Below are positions 8,937-19,040 of a stretch of 64,000 nucleotides of DNA, piece after piece. The DNA is from Parietichytrium sp. I65-24A. Its lineage: Eukaryota; Sar; Bigyra; Thraustochytrida; Thraustochytriidae. How positions within the stretch are numbered: the first letter of the stretch is position 1; each line of letters begins with the position of its first letter. The position numbers and the translations under genes were made by a program. The notes under the pieces are model-generated. The model had not been told where the DNA came from and made no database searches. It saw only the letters and a list, made by a program, of their open reading frames with translations. The stretch spans positions 125,695 through 189,694 of the forward strand of contig BLSF01000039.1 in NCBI GenBank assembly GCA_012862575.1, written 5' to 3'.

Positions 8937-11749
8937 TTTTTCTACTTCTCTCTCTGTCTCCTCTCTCAGTACAATACGATTGTGTTTCCCCCTACCTGCC
9001 GCCTCTCCCTCTCTTTTCCTGCAATACTAGTGTTTGTACTGGCGCTGCTCTACCTCTCTGTGGTAAGTGTTCCGAAGCTAGGTTTCATATTTCCCCTTCG
9101 TTCGTCCCTTCTACTCCTCCCCTTCCTTTCCCGGCCGCGAGAGTATCGAAAGTCTACGGTGGACGATAATGGTGCCCCGGTTGGTGGGTGGGTGGGTGGG
9201 GTACAAGTTTCAATCCTACGGAGGAGATTATGACGGCTTATCCCCCTTCTCTTTCCGTGCGGAAGACTGACGAAAGTCCTATGATCCAAATTGAAATAAT
9301 TGTTTCGCAGTCAGTTTTCGTTAACAGTTCCTTCCAACACCAGCTTAATGAGTGTTAGTGGTTCCTCTCCCCCGATAAGAGTTTATAGCTCTTTCCATAA
9401 CTGATCTCCTTGGTCCGGCGCGAGTTGCACTATACCTTTCTACGAAAGTAGCTAGCTGCTTCTGGTCGGAGTTTTGTTAGTTGCTACTATGTCACTTGGT
9501 ACGGATCGCAGTAAGTCAAGAGGTGGCGGTGAGACAAATCGGAAGAAGATGGTTTGGGCATTCACGAAACGTGGCTTGTTCAAACACGATCCGGGGTCAT
9601 TCAGCTACTACACTGTCCTTTTTCGTCCATTGTCAATTGCAATTGGCAGTGATGAGATGCTGAAACAGAGCTCGACAAGAAAGTCAGAAGAAAAATGATC
9701 TCTTTTCGGGTCCTGTTTGCGAGGTTGCCTCGCGCGGTCACGGTGCTATTTTACGAGCGAAAAGCTGCAACTACTTGTTCATCCCAGGTTCCCAGTCGCG
9801 CTCCTCCGTTGTGGCCCACTTTCCACTTTGGCCGTTGCAGCAGGTTGCGAGTACCAGTACGAGGTACTGACAGTACTGACAGTGAGCACCGGTACGTGGT
9901 CGCGGGCGGCGAGAGAAGAGGAAATTAGTACCTTGGTTTCTTTCTCCCATCACCAAGGCAGACCAGAATTCAACACCTGCCACGTCTGTAGTTCCGTACA
10001 TAACTTAGCCGTGACGAGCCTGTCGAGCCGCAGAGGATTGTCACCAGGTTGGCTCGTCGGGAGCGGACAGTGTGCAGTCACTCGCGAGACGATTTCCACT
10101 CCATCAAGTGCCGATACGAGATGATACGAGACGGCGAAACTTTGAGCTCTGATATGCTCTGCTGCTTCCATTTCGAGTCGTTCCCGTTCTCGACGCCCTC
10201 GTCGCGGCTCGAATGAGTGAGTGCTTTTGGGTCTCAGCCCTGTGGCCTTGCGCAAGCCGGAAGTTTCGTTCAGAGGTCTTCTTTCCGTGTGGTCTCAGTG
10301 GCTCGGCCCTTTCAATCCTTCCAATCGGACTCCCATCGTTTCGTTTCGTTGTTTCGTTTCAACCTGATTGAAAACTCAACAATCAACCGTTCGTTCCACA
10401 CGGAGCAAGCCGGGCGCGTTGCGCTGTTTCCTGTACGACATGCGGCGCAGCTCAGCAGCTAGCCTTTCGCTGCAGGTGTGCGGACTAAGCTGCACCTGCG
10501 CGAGGTAGCTTCTTCTTAGGCTGGAATGAGAGGGTGTAACCTTGAGGCTAGCTCTTCATGTCTTTGACATACACTCACTTACTCACTCACATGTGAGTCC
10601 TTTTATTCAAGCTCTTCCCTTGTTCACCGTCGACCCTCCTCTCCCGCCTTTTGTTTTTGATTACAGTTATTTCACTGAACAGAAAAATGAAATGATTGAT
10701 CAACTCTATTTATTTCAAGTTGAATGAACGGACAGTTTGGAAACGTTCGAGGGGAGACGAGCTGGCTGTGCGATGCTGTGCGCTGAGAACTGTGAACGTG
10801 AACATCAGTGAACTTGGAAAGCAAAGAAAAGCGCGGAGGAAAGGAGGAAAGGAGGAAAAGAAAAGGATGGTTGCGAAGGTGCCAGTAGTGCGTACACTCT
10901 CTTCCTACCTTAGTCTCCACCGTCACTTGGTTGCACTTCCCTACAAGCATCTCAGAGCTTTGCAAGGCTTTCAGCCTTCTGGTAAGGGCGCGAACGTGCC
11001 GCCTCTCAAAATCGAATGGAGACCACCGGTGCGCTAGGCTCTCGCCTACCATCGCCTATCTCAACTCCAACGCAACGTCCGGACCGCTGTCACACACTCT
11101 CTCGTTGGTTTCTCAGATTCAGCGTTGGAAGAGTTGCAAGCAAGTTACTGACATGTGAGTGGGTACTTGGGTACTGGTACTGACTGAGTAACGACTCCGG
11201 TGGACTTGGTGAATCTGAGTCAAGAGACTTACTTGGAGAGCCCTCTGAAAGCCATCACTGCCATCCTCTGTGAGTTCGTCTTTTCTTGCTCTCATATGCT
11301 TGTATTATCTCGTTATGCAATGCGCAATCGACAGTTGGTGCCAAGCAAACCATGCAAATCTTATCTTGTGATCTGAGCGCGAAAATTTATTCTGACTGTG
11401 AATTCTAATTTCTGAACTATGATTCTGGTCATGATGGTTGATTGTTGACAAAATGTGAGCCATTAATTAGAGCCACTAAAGACTCCATTCTTGCGACAAC
11501 GACGCGAATGAGCATGAAAGAATATGAAAGAGCATGAATGGAATGAGCCATGGCGCATAGTCCGTCGAAATAATAATTCGATCGCCGACAACTTGATGTT
11601 TGCGTTGCAACGACGGTTCCTTTGTAAAGCGGAGTCTGTTTCTCACACCCGGTCGCAACCCATCACTTCTTTTCCGAATATGACATTTCTCTCTTGTGCC
11701 GATGAGTTTTACTCAATATCATAATCTTACCTAAGCGAGTGAGTTACAG

Positions 11750-11764
11750 TCACAGTCACAGTCA
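11750..11764 (-). repeat. Overlapping copies of TGACTGTGA
   Basis: Two overlapping TCACAGTCA copies (11750-11758 and 11756-11764) sit in a short CACAGT tandem, next to a 14-A run. A third copy follows at 11919-11927. Exact copies elsewhere: 6518, 11393, 22643, 37837 and 48088 on the plus strand; 20047, 27635, 28163, 33628 and 42514 on the minus strand. Confidence 0.6.
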
Positions 11765-12867
11765 CAGGAAAAAAAAAAAAAATTCACAAGATAAGTTACT
11801 GTGTGTGGCGCCCTCGTCAGTTGTTGTGAAGGGAGGGACTCCACCTCCGATGTCATAGATTGATCGTGTAACTTTTGGCACTCCACTTTGGGGGGAATAA
11901 AGTTTTCACAGAAAGACCTCACAGTCAATCCGGATTCTGCTCTTTTTCCTTCCTCTTGGGATACTTTAGAAATCAGAAATCAGAAATCAGAAAGAGGGTG
12001 GAGGACGAGAATAACCGGCACTTGACTTATTGTTAGTGCTCCTCAGGAATTCGTCCCCTCCGAAGTCGTAGCAGCAGAGTGGAGAAGGGTCGTTACAACT
12101 TCTCTCCGAGTCCTGAGCAATAACAGAACTCAGCAAAGACAGCAGAAACAATCTGGGGAAAGAATAAAATCGGCAACAGTCACGACTAGTCTGTGTCAGC
12201 GGAATGATCCTCCTCTTCTACTCTCTGCGCTAACGAAATGGGTTGCAGGCTAGCCGTCTTTCGTCGACGCAAAGCTGTACGATATCTCAGCAATGGACTA
12301 TGATGGTCTCGCCTATCTACGGTTTAGTGCAAGAGCGGGAATAGCAAAGAGATGTTGTGGGGATGTACACATGGGTGGAACCCTCACCGTTGGTGTTATA
12401 CGTACATCATGGCCAAACCTTGGTAATAATTTGCGATGAAAGATGTTCATCGCAGAACACAGCCCTATAAGTCGCTATGCCACATAGATAGTAGTGATGA
12501 AAGAGGTCTCGAGTCTTTTCCTTTCTTGAAAAGACATCGCCTTCTGCTCCTTCCGCGACGGCGAACTATTCCTTTCTTCACGCCTTTGCGTTCCGCAGAA
12601 CATACGCCCTGGCCTCTCACAGAACACACTAGGACTCGTATGACACAAAATGAAAGAATTAAGTCGAGTCACAGTAGTCACAGTGTCACAAGTCCATCAC
12701 AGGAAGAAGAAGGCGTCCTCGTCGAGTACACCTGCGAGACAAGGCATTACTAATCAGTATAGTAGATATTTGTTAACCTTACGGACAAGAAGTGTGTGTG
12801 TGTATGTGTATGTGAGACAGACAGTAATATATCCCCACTCTGGAGAGATAGAGAGACAGAGAGATAG

Positions 12868-12942
12868 AACAAACAAACAAACAAACAAACAAACAAACAG
12901 ACAAACAAACAAACAAACAGACAAACAAACAGACAAACAAAC
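12868..12942. repeat. (ACAA)n microsatellite
   Basis: About 75 bases of ACAA units with occasional ACAG variants, 90 bases upstream of the FYVE-RING gene. Confidence 0.95.
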
Positions 12943-13004
12943 TCTCGGAGGAGAGAAGGAGAAGGAGAAGAAGGAGAGTTGGAGGAAACGGAGTCGGCAA
13001 TCGG

Positions 13005-13024
13005 ATATATATATATATATATAT
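13005..13024. repeat. (AT)10 microsatellite at start codon
   Basis: A perfect AT tract ending seven bases before the FYVE-RING start codon. It resembles the TA tract upstream of the C2H2 gene. Confidence 0.95.
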
Positions 13025-13031
13025 TGGAGGC

Positions 13032-14357
13032 ATGGTGGAAGGCTTCGTGGTGAGGTGCCCAGAATGCTGCCTCGTGCTGCAAGTGCCGTTTGGCTCGTCC
13101 CTGTTCAAATGCCCTTGCGGGTTGGTGCTTACGTCGCCCCGACAGTCGCTGGGAGCGGCGGCTTCCACCAGGTCGCACGACGCACCCAGCGGCTCGGGCA
13201 GCGGCGAGTCAAGCGCCGCCTCAGCGCAAGTGGACGAGCAGCCGATGGGCGATGACATGGGCAATGACAAAGTGAAGGGCGAGCCAGTGGACCAGGAACA
13301 GCTCGTGCTAATGCAGCATGCGAGGGTCGGCGTGCAGCCGCCGAAAGAGACCGAGGACTCCTCGAGGATGGACTGCGAATTATGCAGTTCTGCATTTAAC
13401 TTGATGTTTAGAAGGCATCACTGCAGAGGGTGTGGCGCGCTGGTGTGCGGGCAGTGCTCACGGACGAATTGGCCGGCATCCATGCTCCCGCCTTCGTACA
13501 ACAGCAGGAAAGAGAAAACCGTGCGGATATGCAAGAGGTGCCATGCTTCCATGGAAGAGTTTCGCGCTGCTTGTCTGCATGGTAAATTAAGCGAGGCGCA
13601 ACAAATTTTTAGGGATGGACGAGTCCATCTGAGCTGCCCGTACACTGTTCATCCCAGCGGCCTATACCCTCTGCACTGCGCGGCCACCAGCGGCTCCATA
13701 CCCTTAGTGGAATGGCTAATCTCAAGAGGATGCATTCCGACCGTACGCGATGGAAGGGGCTTTACTGCTGTCGCCGCTGCGGCCCAAAAGGGCCAGTTTG
13801 ACCTTGTCCAATTCTTGTTGAAGAATCGTCACTCTTCTGTGGACGAAATCACCGACCGATTTGCCCTCCAGCAATGCCTGGTGAAAGCGGTACAGAAGCT
13901 GGAAAGCGAGGCCGCTACGAGATCCCAAACCTCGACTGACATGCCATATCCAGCGTACCCGTCTGGCGCTCAGCCTTCCACCTCTTCTCACGGGGTCCCT
14001 TCCTCCCTTGAAGAGGAAGAGGAGCAGTTCCAGATTGCCTTACGGCTTTCTCGCTCACTTCATATGGACGAGCTGGGCCAACTTCATTCTCAAGCTGCGT
14101 CACCCTCGCCCCCGCTCCCGCCCTCTGCCCCTCCCCCTCTCGATATTCCCGGGCCAACCGCCGCGCCACAGCAGCCTTCTGCGCAGGCGGCGCCAGAGTG
14201 CATTATTTGTTTTGATGCGCCACTGGAAACATGCTTTGTGCCATGTGGTCACAGCTGCACATGTGCCAACTGCGCCAAACTTGTTCGCGACTCGTGCCCT
14301 GTCTGTCGCGCAGATATCGACCAAGTGATTCGAACGTACAGTATATCCGCTCCCTGA
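13032..14357 (+). CDS. Zinc ribbon-FYVE-ankyrin-UIM-RING protein, putative endosomal E3 ligase
   Basis: Single exon, 441 residues. Domains in order: a small N-terminal zinc ribbon (C9, C12, C27, C29; LSD1-like spacing); a FYVE finger at 115-170 with the hallmark RRHHCRGCG basic patch and eight Cys ligands; about two ankyrin repeats at 206-265 (LYPLHCAATSGSIPLVEWLI, then GFTAVAAAAQKGQFDLVQFL); a ubiquitin-interacting motif at about 326-343 (EEEEEQFQIALRLSRS); a Pro-rich linker; and a C-terminal RING of C3HC4 type at 390-425. Known biology of these modules predicts PI3P binding on endosomes, ubiquitin recognition and E2-dependent ubiquitin transfer. The combination implies a role in sorting or turning over ubiquitinated membrane cargo. 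This is inferred from the domains; the substrate is unknown. Confidence 0.93.
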   Translation: MVEGFVVRCPECCLVLQVPFGSSLFKCPCGLVLTSPRQSLGAAASTRSHDAPSGSGSGESSAASAQVDEQPMGDDMGNDKVKGEPVDQEQLVLMQHARVGVQPPKETEDSSRMDCELCSSAFNLMFRRHHCRGCGALVCGQCSRTNWPASMLPPSYNSRKEKTVRICKRCHASMEEFRAACLHGKLSEAQQIFRDGRVHLSCPYTVHPSGLYPLHCAATSGSIPLVEWLISRGCIPTVRDGRGFTAVAAAAQKGQFDLVQFLLKNRHSSVDEITDRFALQQCLVKAVQKLESEAATRSQTSTDMPYPAYPSGAQPSTSSHGVPSSLEEEEEQFQIALRLSRSLHMDELGQLHSQAASPSPPLPPSAPPPLDIPGPTAAPQQPSAQAAPECIICFDAPLETCFVPCGHSCTCANCAKLVRDSCPVCRADIDQVIRTYSISAP

Positions 14358-14520
14358 TCAATCTAAGCCTGCGCGTGTCTTGAGAGTCGAGCCCCGGCTT
14401 TGGATTGGATAGATCTTTTATTTTTGGAAAAAGAAAAAAGCTGCCAACCTCTACAAAGGTGGCAACATTTACACAATGGCGACACTAAATTGTTGTTACA
14501 TCTAAGAGAGGACAGTGGAG

Positions 14521-15858
14521 TCAGTTGTGGCCACAATCGTCGCATGGCTTGGAATCCGGGCAGTGCTGGCAGTGGTACACCTTTCGAGGGCAACCACAAG
14601 AACGTTTCGCTCCACCGCATCCATGGCAAGTTATTTCCTTCTTTCGCGCGGCCTTCTTGGCCTCGATTTTCTTGCGCGCCTCGCTCTTCTTATGCGATAC
14701 CTCACTCTTTCGCCTGTCATTGAGCGCGAGATAATCCTGCTTCATTTTTTCAATCATAATCTCATTTCTTCGGTGGTGTTCCTCCATGAGTTTGAGCTTT
14801 TGGTCGTTTCGCTGCTCGTAATCCGCGAGTCGTTGTGCGTCTTCTTCCTGATTTTCCACGAGTTGGGCTCTCTGCTCTTCTAATCTTTCCTTCTCCTTCT
14901 TTAATGCCTCGATTTCCTGTCGAAACTCTTCCTTTTGCCTCTCCACCTGGTATCGGATGAGCTCCTGTTCTTTTTGCAACTCTGCAATCTGCTCATCTTC
15001 GTCCTCCGCAAGTTTGAGCTCCTTTTCTGGCTCATCATCGTCATCATCATCATCATCACCGGCGTTGCCATTGGTCTCGCTCTTTGTGGATGAAGCTGTC
15101 GCTGCACCCTTCTTCTCCTGTAAGGTTTTCTCCAGCTCTGCTTGCTCTTGAAGCAGCTTCTTCTGTTGCTCTTGCAATCGGTGAACCTCCAACCGCATTT
15201 CAAGATGATTCAACCAGTGAGTAAACTCCTCGAATGTAATTGACTTGTCGTGGTCAACGTCCGCCAGGCTCATCTCTTTCTGAATCATATCGCTTCCCGG
15301 AGGAAACTGAAACTCCTTCTTCAGCATGAGTTCTAGCTGACTGAGGGAAATTTCAAAGTGGTCGCCGCCTCCATACTTTATGAAGAGGGCCGCGGCCTTC
15401 TTCACACGCTTCTCCTCATCTTGCTCTGCGCTGTGCTTTAGCCAGTCTGGAATCCTCGGGCTCGAATGCCCAGCATTCTCCTCGTCCACGACAGCTTCGG
15501 CATGTGGCGGACCTTCGGTGTTGCTGACCACGCCCGTGAGGTCAATTTCTATGAGGTCCCCGGCCATTGCATCGTCCGGTACTTGCACCTTGACATACTT
15601 GTTCTGACAGATAGCTGAGAATGTGCCCCCTGGAATCACTCCGTCGGGAACCCTGATCTGGAATATGTTGCTCGATATTTCCTCTCCATTGGAAGGCACC
15701 AACCCATGTCCATTTTTTTGCTTTAGCACATCATCCCCTATGGCGATGGACTGTCGCACCCTCCCCGACTTGTGCACTTGTTTGTTGTCTTTACCCCCCG
15801 CCTGTCCATTCTTCGGGTCGGCCCCAGCTGCGCCTGGTGCCGAAGCTCCCGCTCCCAT
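14521..15858 (-). CDS. EF-hand coiled-coil protein with predicted myristoylation and Cys-rich tail
   Basis: Single exon, 445 residues. The start MGAGASAP fits an N-myristoylation signal (Gly2, small residues, Ser6), suggesting membrane attachment. Residues 66-107 contain two related strands, VPDGVIPGGTF and VPDDAMAGDLI, a VPxGxxPG-type repeat common in algal and stramenopile proteins. One canonical EF-hand loop lies at D200-E211 (D, D, D, S, T, E ligands), so Ca2+ binding is likely. A second EF hand is not evident. Residues 220-400 are an E/K/Q-rich coiled coil interrupted by an acidic DDDDDDDDEPEKE stretch. The end is a compact Cys/His cluster (CHGCGG, CGCP, CQHC, CDDCGHN) that probably binds zinc. 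The function is unknown; a Ca2+-responsive membrane-linked scaffold is a reasonable guess. Confidence 0.88.
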   Translation of the reverse strand: MGAGASAPGAAGADPKNGQAGGKDNKQVHKSGRVRQSIAIGDDVLKQKNGHGLVPSNGEEISSNIFQIRVPDGVIPGGTFSAICQNKYVKVQVPDDAMAGDLIEIDLTGVVSNTEGPPHAEAVVDEENAGHSSPRIPDWLKHSAEQDEEKRVKKAAALFIKYGGGDHFEISLSQLELMLKKEFQFPPGSDMIQKEMSLADVDHDKSITFEEFTHWLNHLEMRLEVHRLQEQQKKLLQEQAELEKTLQEKKGAATASSTKSETNGNAGDDDDDDDDEPEKELKLAEDEDEQIAELQKEQELIRYQVERQKEEFRQEIEALKKEKERLEEQRAQLVENQEEDAQRLADYEQRNDQKLKLMEEHHRRNEIMIEKMKQDYLALNDRRKSEVSHKKSEARKKIEAKKAARKKEITCHGCGGAKRSCGCPRKVYHCQHCPDSKPCDDCGHN

Positions 15859-16445
15859 TCGCGAAAAGCGTCCGTGTCTACGTCCCTTTTCCTTCAGCTC
15901 CCAACCCCGTCACAGAATTAGCTCCGACGCAACGCAGCCGAGAATGGCTTTTCCCACGGTCGCGGGCCTGCAAAGCTCCGAACGCTCCAGACCAGCGACG
16001 CGCTTTTTCCGAACTTAAATCTTCAGGACGGCGGTCCCTTTCACGCAATTGAACAGCTGCGGCCACTGCTGTTCAATTTCGGAGAAGAGAGTTTTCTTTA
16101 TGTTGGGACCATCTATTGCTACCTTCAAGGCCAACACCGAAAACAGCGCCACGGCTCTGAGAGAGAGACAAAGCAAGAGAGAGAAAGCGGTGCATTCACA
16201 GCCAATTCACTACTTGTAGGGTATCACTTTTCGCCTCTGTCACCCTCGTTTCTCAACCAAGAAGAGGCCACGTTGGCTATTCTGGCATGTCAGAGACGAC
16301 TAATTGATCAATCTCCTTGCGATAGGGAATCATCACTTGCTGTCATCGTCGCGCTTTGCGTCGCTCCAAAAAGCCAATGTTTCCCTAATTTCATTCCAAA
16401 TTCCACCTCACCTGCCAACTTCCAATCCTTGCTTTCCGGCTTGTT
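15859..16445. other. Upstream region of the EF-hand gene
   Basis: This should hold the promoter of the minus-strand EF-hand gene and possibly regulatory DNA for whatever lies beyond 16.45 kb. No motif stands out and no gene is supported. Confidence 0.5.
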
Positions 16446-17739
16446 CACTTAGTGCCCATATATCTTAAACGCTAACAACTTACCGGACAAATGCCAGGAG
16501 TGGCAGCAAATGGCTGCGCGTCGAACAGAGGAAGCCTTCCAACTCATCCCGTTCGCGAAGCTTCACTTGCCACCTTTGCCGCGCCACTGCTTCCTTCTCC
16601 TGAGTCCTCGTCGCGTGAGTTGCGCAAGTCGTATGACACGTTCTTGCCAGCATTTGGTCGTAAGATGCTCTATATCGACGAACTGGGTGGCTGGTACATC
16701 CCGTCTCGCACTCGGGGGACGCTCGAGGCATTCGTGCGGATCTTCGAGTTCGTGGAATGATGTACCAGAACCTTCCTCGTCGAGCAGGGTCCTCATGTCT
16801 CTGACTGGGACAGTGCCCATAACCATTAGTGGTCTGGTATCAAATCCGATGGCCTCGACAAAAGTCGGGAGAAGGAAGCCACCTCTTCGAGGTCGAGGTA
16901 GAACCCCGTGAGCACATGATGGACGCAGAGTACTCTGGGGATGGTGTGTTGGTGGTGTTCTATCACCGGGAGAGCAAGAAGCACATCATGCGCACGTACG
17001 ACACGCCAGAGAAGGCCAGGAACATTGCCGCGTTCATCGCCTGCACTCTTGGCGAGGGTGCCGACACCAGCTCCCTCTACGAATGGCTCGATGAACACGG
17101 CTTCGTTCCATTTCCCCAGGGCTAGGGGAACTCGATGACCGGCAAGAACCCTGTCGCCACACTCCTTTCCACGGAGGCCCCAGAGTGAGTTCCCGGAGCA
17201 TTCCTCTAGTACCTCGCGTACCTCGCATACGTCGCATAGCTCCACAATCTCCGCCATTGCAATTCCTGGCAGGAGACGCTCCAAGCCCAGCGAGATTGCA
17301 AATGTTTCGGTAGCATCCGTGAGAGGGCACCTTCCGTGACAGATATTCGCTGGCAGGCTCGTCGTCACCGGCATCTGTGGCATCTTCAGCTTTTGCAGTC
17401 CAGTATGTGTTCAAGGCAAGTCTTCTGCGCAATCGGCTTCTGCAGCCCCTGCGGATCCCACTCCAGTCGATGGTGATGAAAAGAATGAGAACGGGGCAGT
17501 CGCCGAACCAGCAAACGGCGCTGTTACACAAGACGGCAAGAACTCTCCGCTGCGCCGATATGCCGAAGCAAGTCCAAAAAGATTCACTTTGTGGAAAGCT
17601 GATTGCCCGACCAATACTCATACATATACAGACATACCATCTCGGCACAACATGGCATATTTTCCATCCCGAATCTCAAATGGGAGATGCGTGAAGTCAA
17701 GTTCGGTACCCAAACTTTTTGTGACAGGTGGAGCGTAAC
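16446..17739. other. Unresolved coding-like block; possible split or decayed gene
   Basis: Several short frames here look protein-like but do not join. On the plus strand they are 16491-16760 (contains FGRKMLYIDELGGWYIPSR), 16829-17125 (contains GDGVLVVFYHRESKKHIMRT and ends in a stop) and about 17342-17739 (contains ADPTPVDGDEKNENGAV and ends in a stop). A non-consensus GT-AG pair (16752-16864) would fuse the first two in phase. On the minus strand, a 185-codon frame at 16826-17383 and a frame crossing 16563-16911 (contains FVEAIGFDTRPLMVMGTVP) are also open. The strong GTAAGT donors that mark introns elsewhere in this window are missing inside the plus-strand fragments; one GTAAGT occurs on the minus strand near 16482. 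I cannot assign strand or function. A multi-exon gene and a pseudogene both fit. Confidence 0.3.
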
Positions 17740-17904
17740 AGTGCACAGTTATTAATTTCCTTTCTTTTGATTTTAAAATGTGATTTGTCAGAACATAACA
17801 AAAGCCGTTGAGCTCTGCTCAAGCCTTGAGATCGACCTTTCAAGTGGGGGAACTGGCGGTTTCCATTTGGCAGTTCTCTCCCTGAGAAATAAAAAAATTA
17901 TGCC

Positions 17905-18519
17905 TCACTCTTCATGAACATAAGTGGTCAGCAATGAAAGTACCCTCTTTTGGCACCTATATCGCTCCAAAGAGCTGGCGTCTTGTTCGCTACCATCATC
18001 TCGGTAACGCATCTGCTCACAGCAGTATTCGTTAAGCTCATGGAGCTCTTCGTTTGTAAAGTCGTTCAACGACTCAATGTTGACCTGGTATCCAGCCTTG
18101 AAATGCAGCTTCTCCTTCAAAGACTTCCGCAGGGGCTTCGGTGCTTTCTCCCTATGGTGATTATAGCGACCATAGAAACGATTGCGCGGCTTGTTGTTGT
18201 TCCTTTCGTCACTTTCGTCGTCGTTTTCCGGGGCCCAGAAATCTTTTTGAAATGTTCCACCAAAGTTGCAAATGCTTTCAATATTTTTGTCAAATGCACA
18301 TCGGAGCGCATCCCTCTCGTACTTGAAAATGGCAATGTCATTGACATCCTCCCGACCATCCTCATCAAGCTCCGAGTGGGACTCAAAGTAATTTATTCTC
18401 GTCACGCAACTTTGAACAGCATAGTACTCAACATCCGCGTTCAACTTTTCCAACACAAGCTGCGCGACCTCCCCGGCAACAGAAGATCCGCCTTCCTCGC
18501 CCCTAGCTCGTTCGTTCAT
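17905..18519 (-). CDS. Hypothetical protein, 204 residues
   Basis: An open frame from an ATG at 18519 to a TGA at 17905. The frame extends eight codons further upstream to a TTG, where an in-frame stop follows soon after, so ATG was chosen. The protein is hydrophilic: N-terminal helix (GEVAQLVLEKLNADVEYY), acidic middle (ENDDESDERNNN), basic Arg/His/Lys segment, and C-terminal helices with several Cys. No domain is recognised. An adjoining upstream frame encodes ADRELNLEILKAL and would fuse naturally to LKEEHLERM with a one-base change, so the present start may be the downstream part of a longer or damaged gene. Confidence 0.5.
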   Translation of the reverse strand: MNERARGEEGGSSVAGEVAQLVLEKLNADVEYYAVQSCVTRINYFESHSELDEDGREDVNDIAIFKYERDALRCAFDKNIESICNFGGTFQKDFWAPENDDESDERNNNKPRNRFYGRYNHHREKAPKPLRKSLKEKLHFKAGYQVNIESLNDFTNEELHELNEYCCEQMRYRDDGSEQDASSLERYRCQKRVLSLLTTYVHEE

Positions 18520-19040
18520 TCTCTCCAAGTGTTCTTCCTTCAAGCGCCTTCAATATCTCCAGGTTGAGTTCGCGGTCTGCCTGAACTTGAACTGCTCCGC
18601 ATCCGTACCTACTGTGTTTTAACGTACCGCAACGAGCGGCAACTCATCGTGCAACCAGCGGCAACTCATCGTGTCTTACAGATTCTTACTAATACCTCGC
18701 ACACCCCCACACTCCTCACACAGCTGCTCATGTTGCAAATCGCTGCAACATTGCCGCCAGAGACGCCAGCGGTGATGCCACCGGGGATAAGTTTATGACC
18801 CAGTTTCACATGACTATTGAAGTGAGACAATGGGTCTGCCTCGTTGCGTTCGAGGACACGCACCTTCCGCCGCTTAAAGGTACTCCGAGTGAAGTCCAGA
18901 GCGTGCTGTTTGCCGCGGAACGGGCTGCAAAGGCGAGCACCGCGTCAAGTCGTCCACTCCTCTCGCTCGCGAAGATTGGCGCAGGTTGTGCGGGCCATCA
19001 GCGTCTGAGCCTCTGAAGCAGCACTGTTGAACAGTTTCAT
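18520..19040 (-). pseudogene. Possible broken 5' part of the 17.9-18.5 kb gene
   Basis: From an ATG at 19040 the frame reads 31 codons to a TGA at 18947-18945, then continues open in the same frame for 93 codons to 18666. It includes protein-like stretches RSTFKRRKVRVLERNEAD and SHFNSHVKLGHKLIPGG. A second frame nearer 18580-18510 (ADRELNLEILKAL) leads toward the hypothetical CDS but is offset by one base. One in-frame stop plus one offset suggests decay or sequence errors; unrecognised introns are the alternative. No homology is recognised. Confidence 0.25.

Larger units (their letters stand above)
8113..13031. other. 4.9-kb divergent intergenic region, repeat-rich
   Basis: This separates the minus-strand C2H2 gene from the plus-strand FYVE-RING gene. 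It contains (TA)n, (TC)n, (ACAA)n and (AT)n tracts. It also holds four of the dispersed TGACTGTGA motifs (11393, 11750, 11756, 11919), one TGACAGTGA (9877) and several GAGTAC/GTACTG elements (9850-9880, 11162-11185). Open frames of up to about 230 codons exist, but they run through simple repeats and change character abruptly. I see no supported gene. Confidence 0.55.

Noticed and set aside
12868-12942. CRISPR-like regular spacing
   Set aside because: It is a simple tetranucleotide microsatellite in a eukaryotic genome, with no spacers.
12650-13255. 201-codon frame across the ACAA repeat
   Set aside because: It reads the microsatellite as NKQTNKQT and then overlaps the FYVE-RING gene in another frame.
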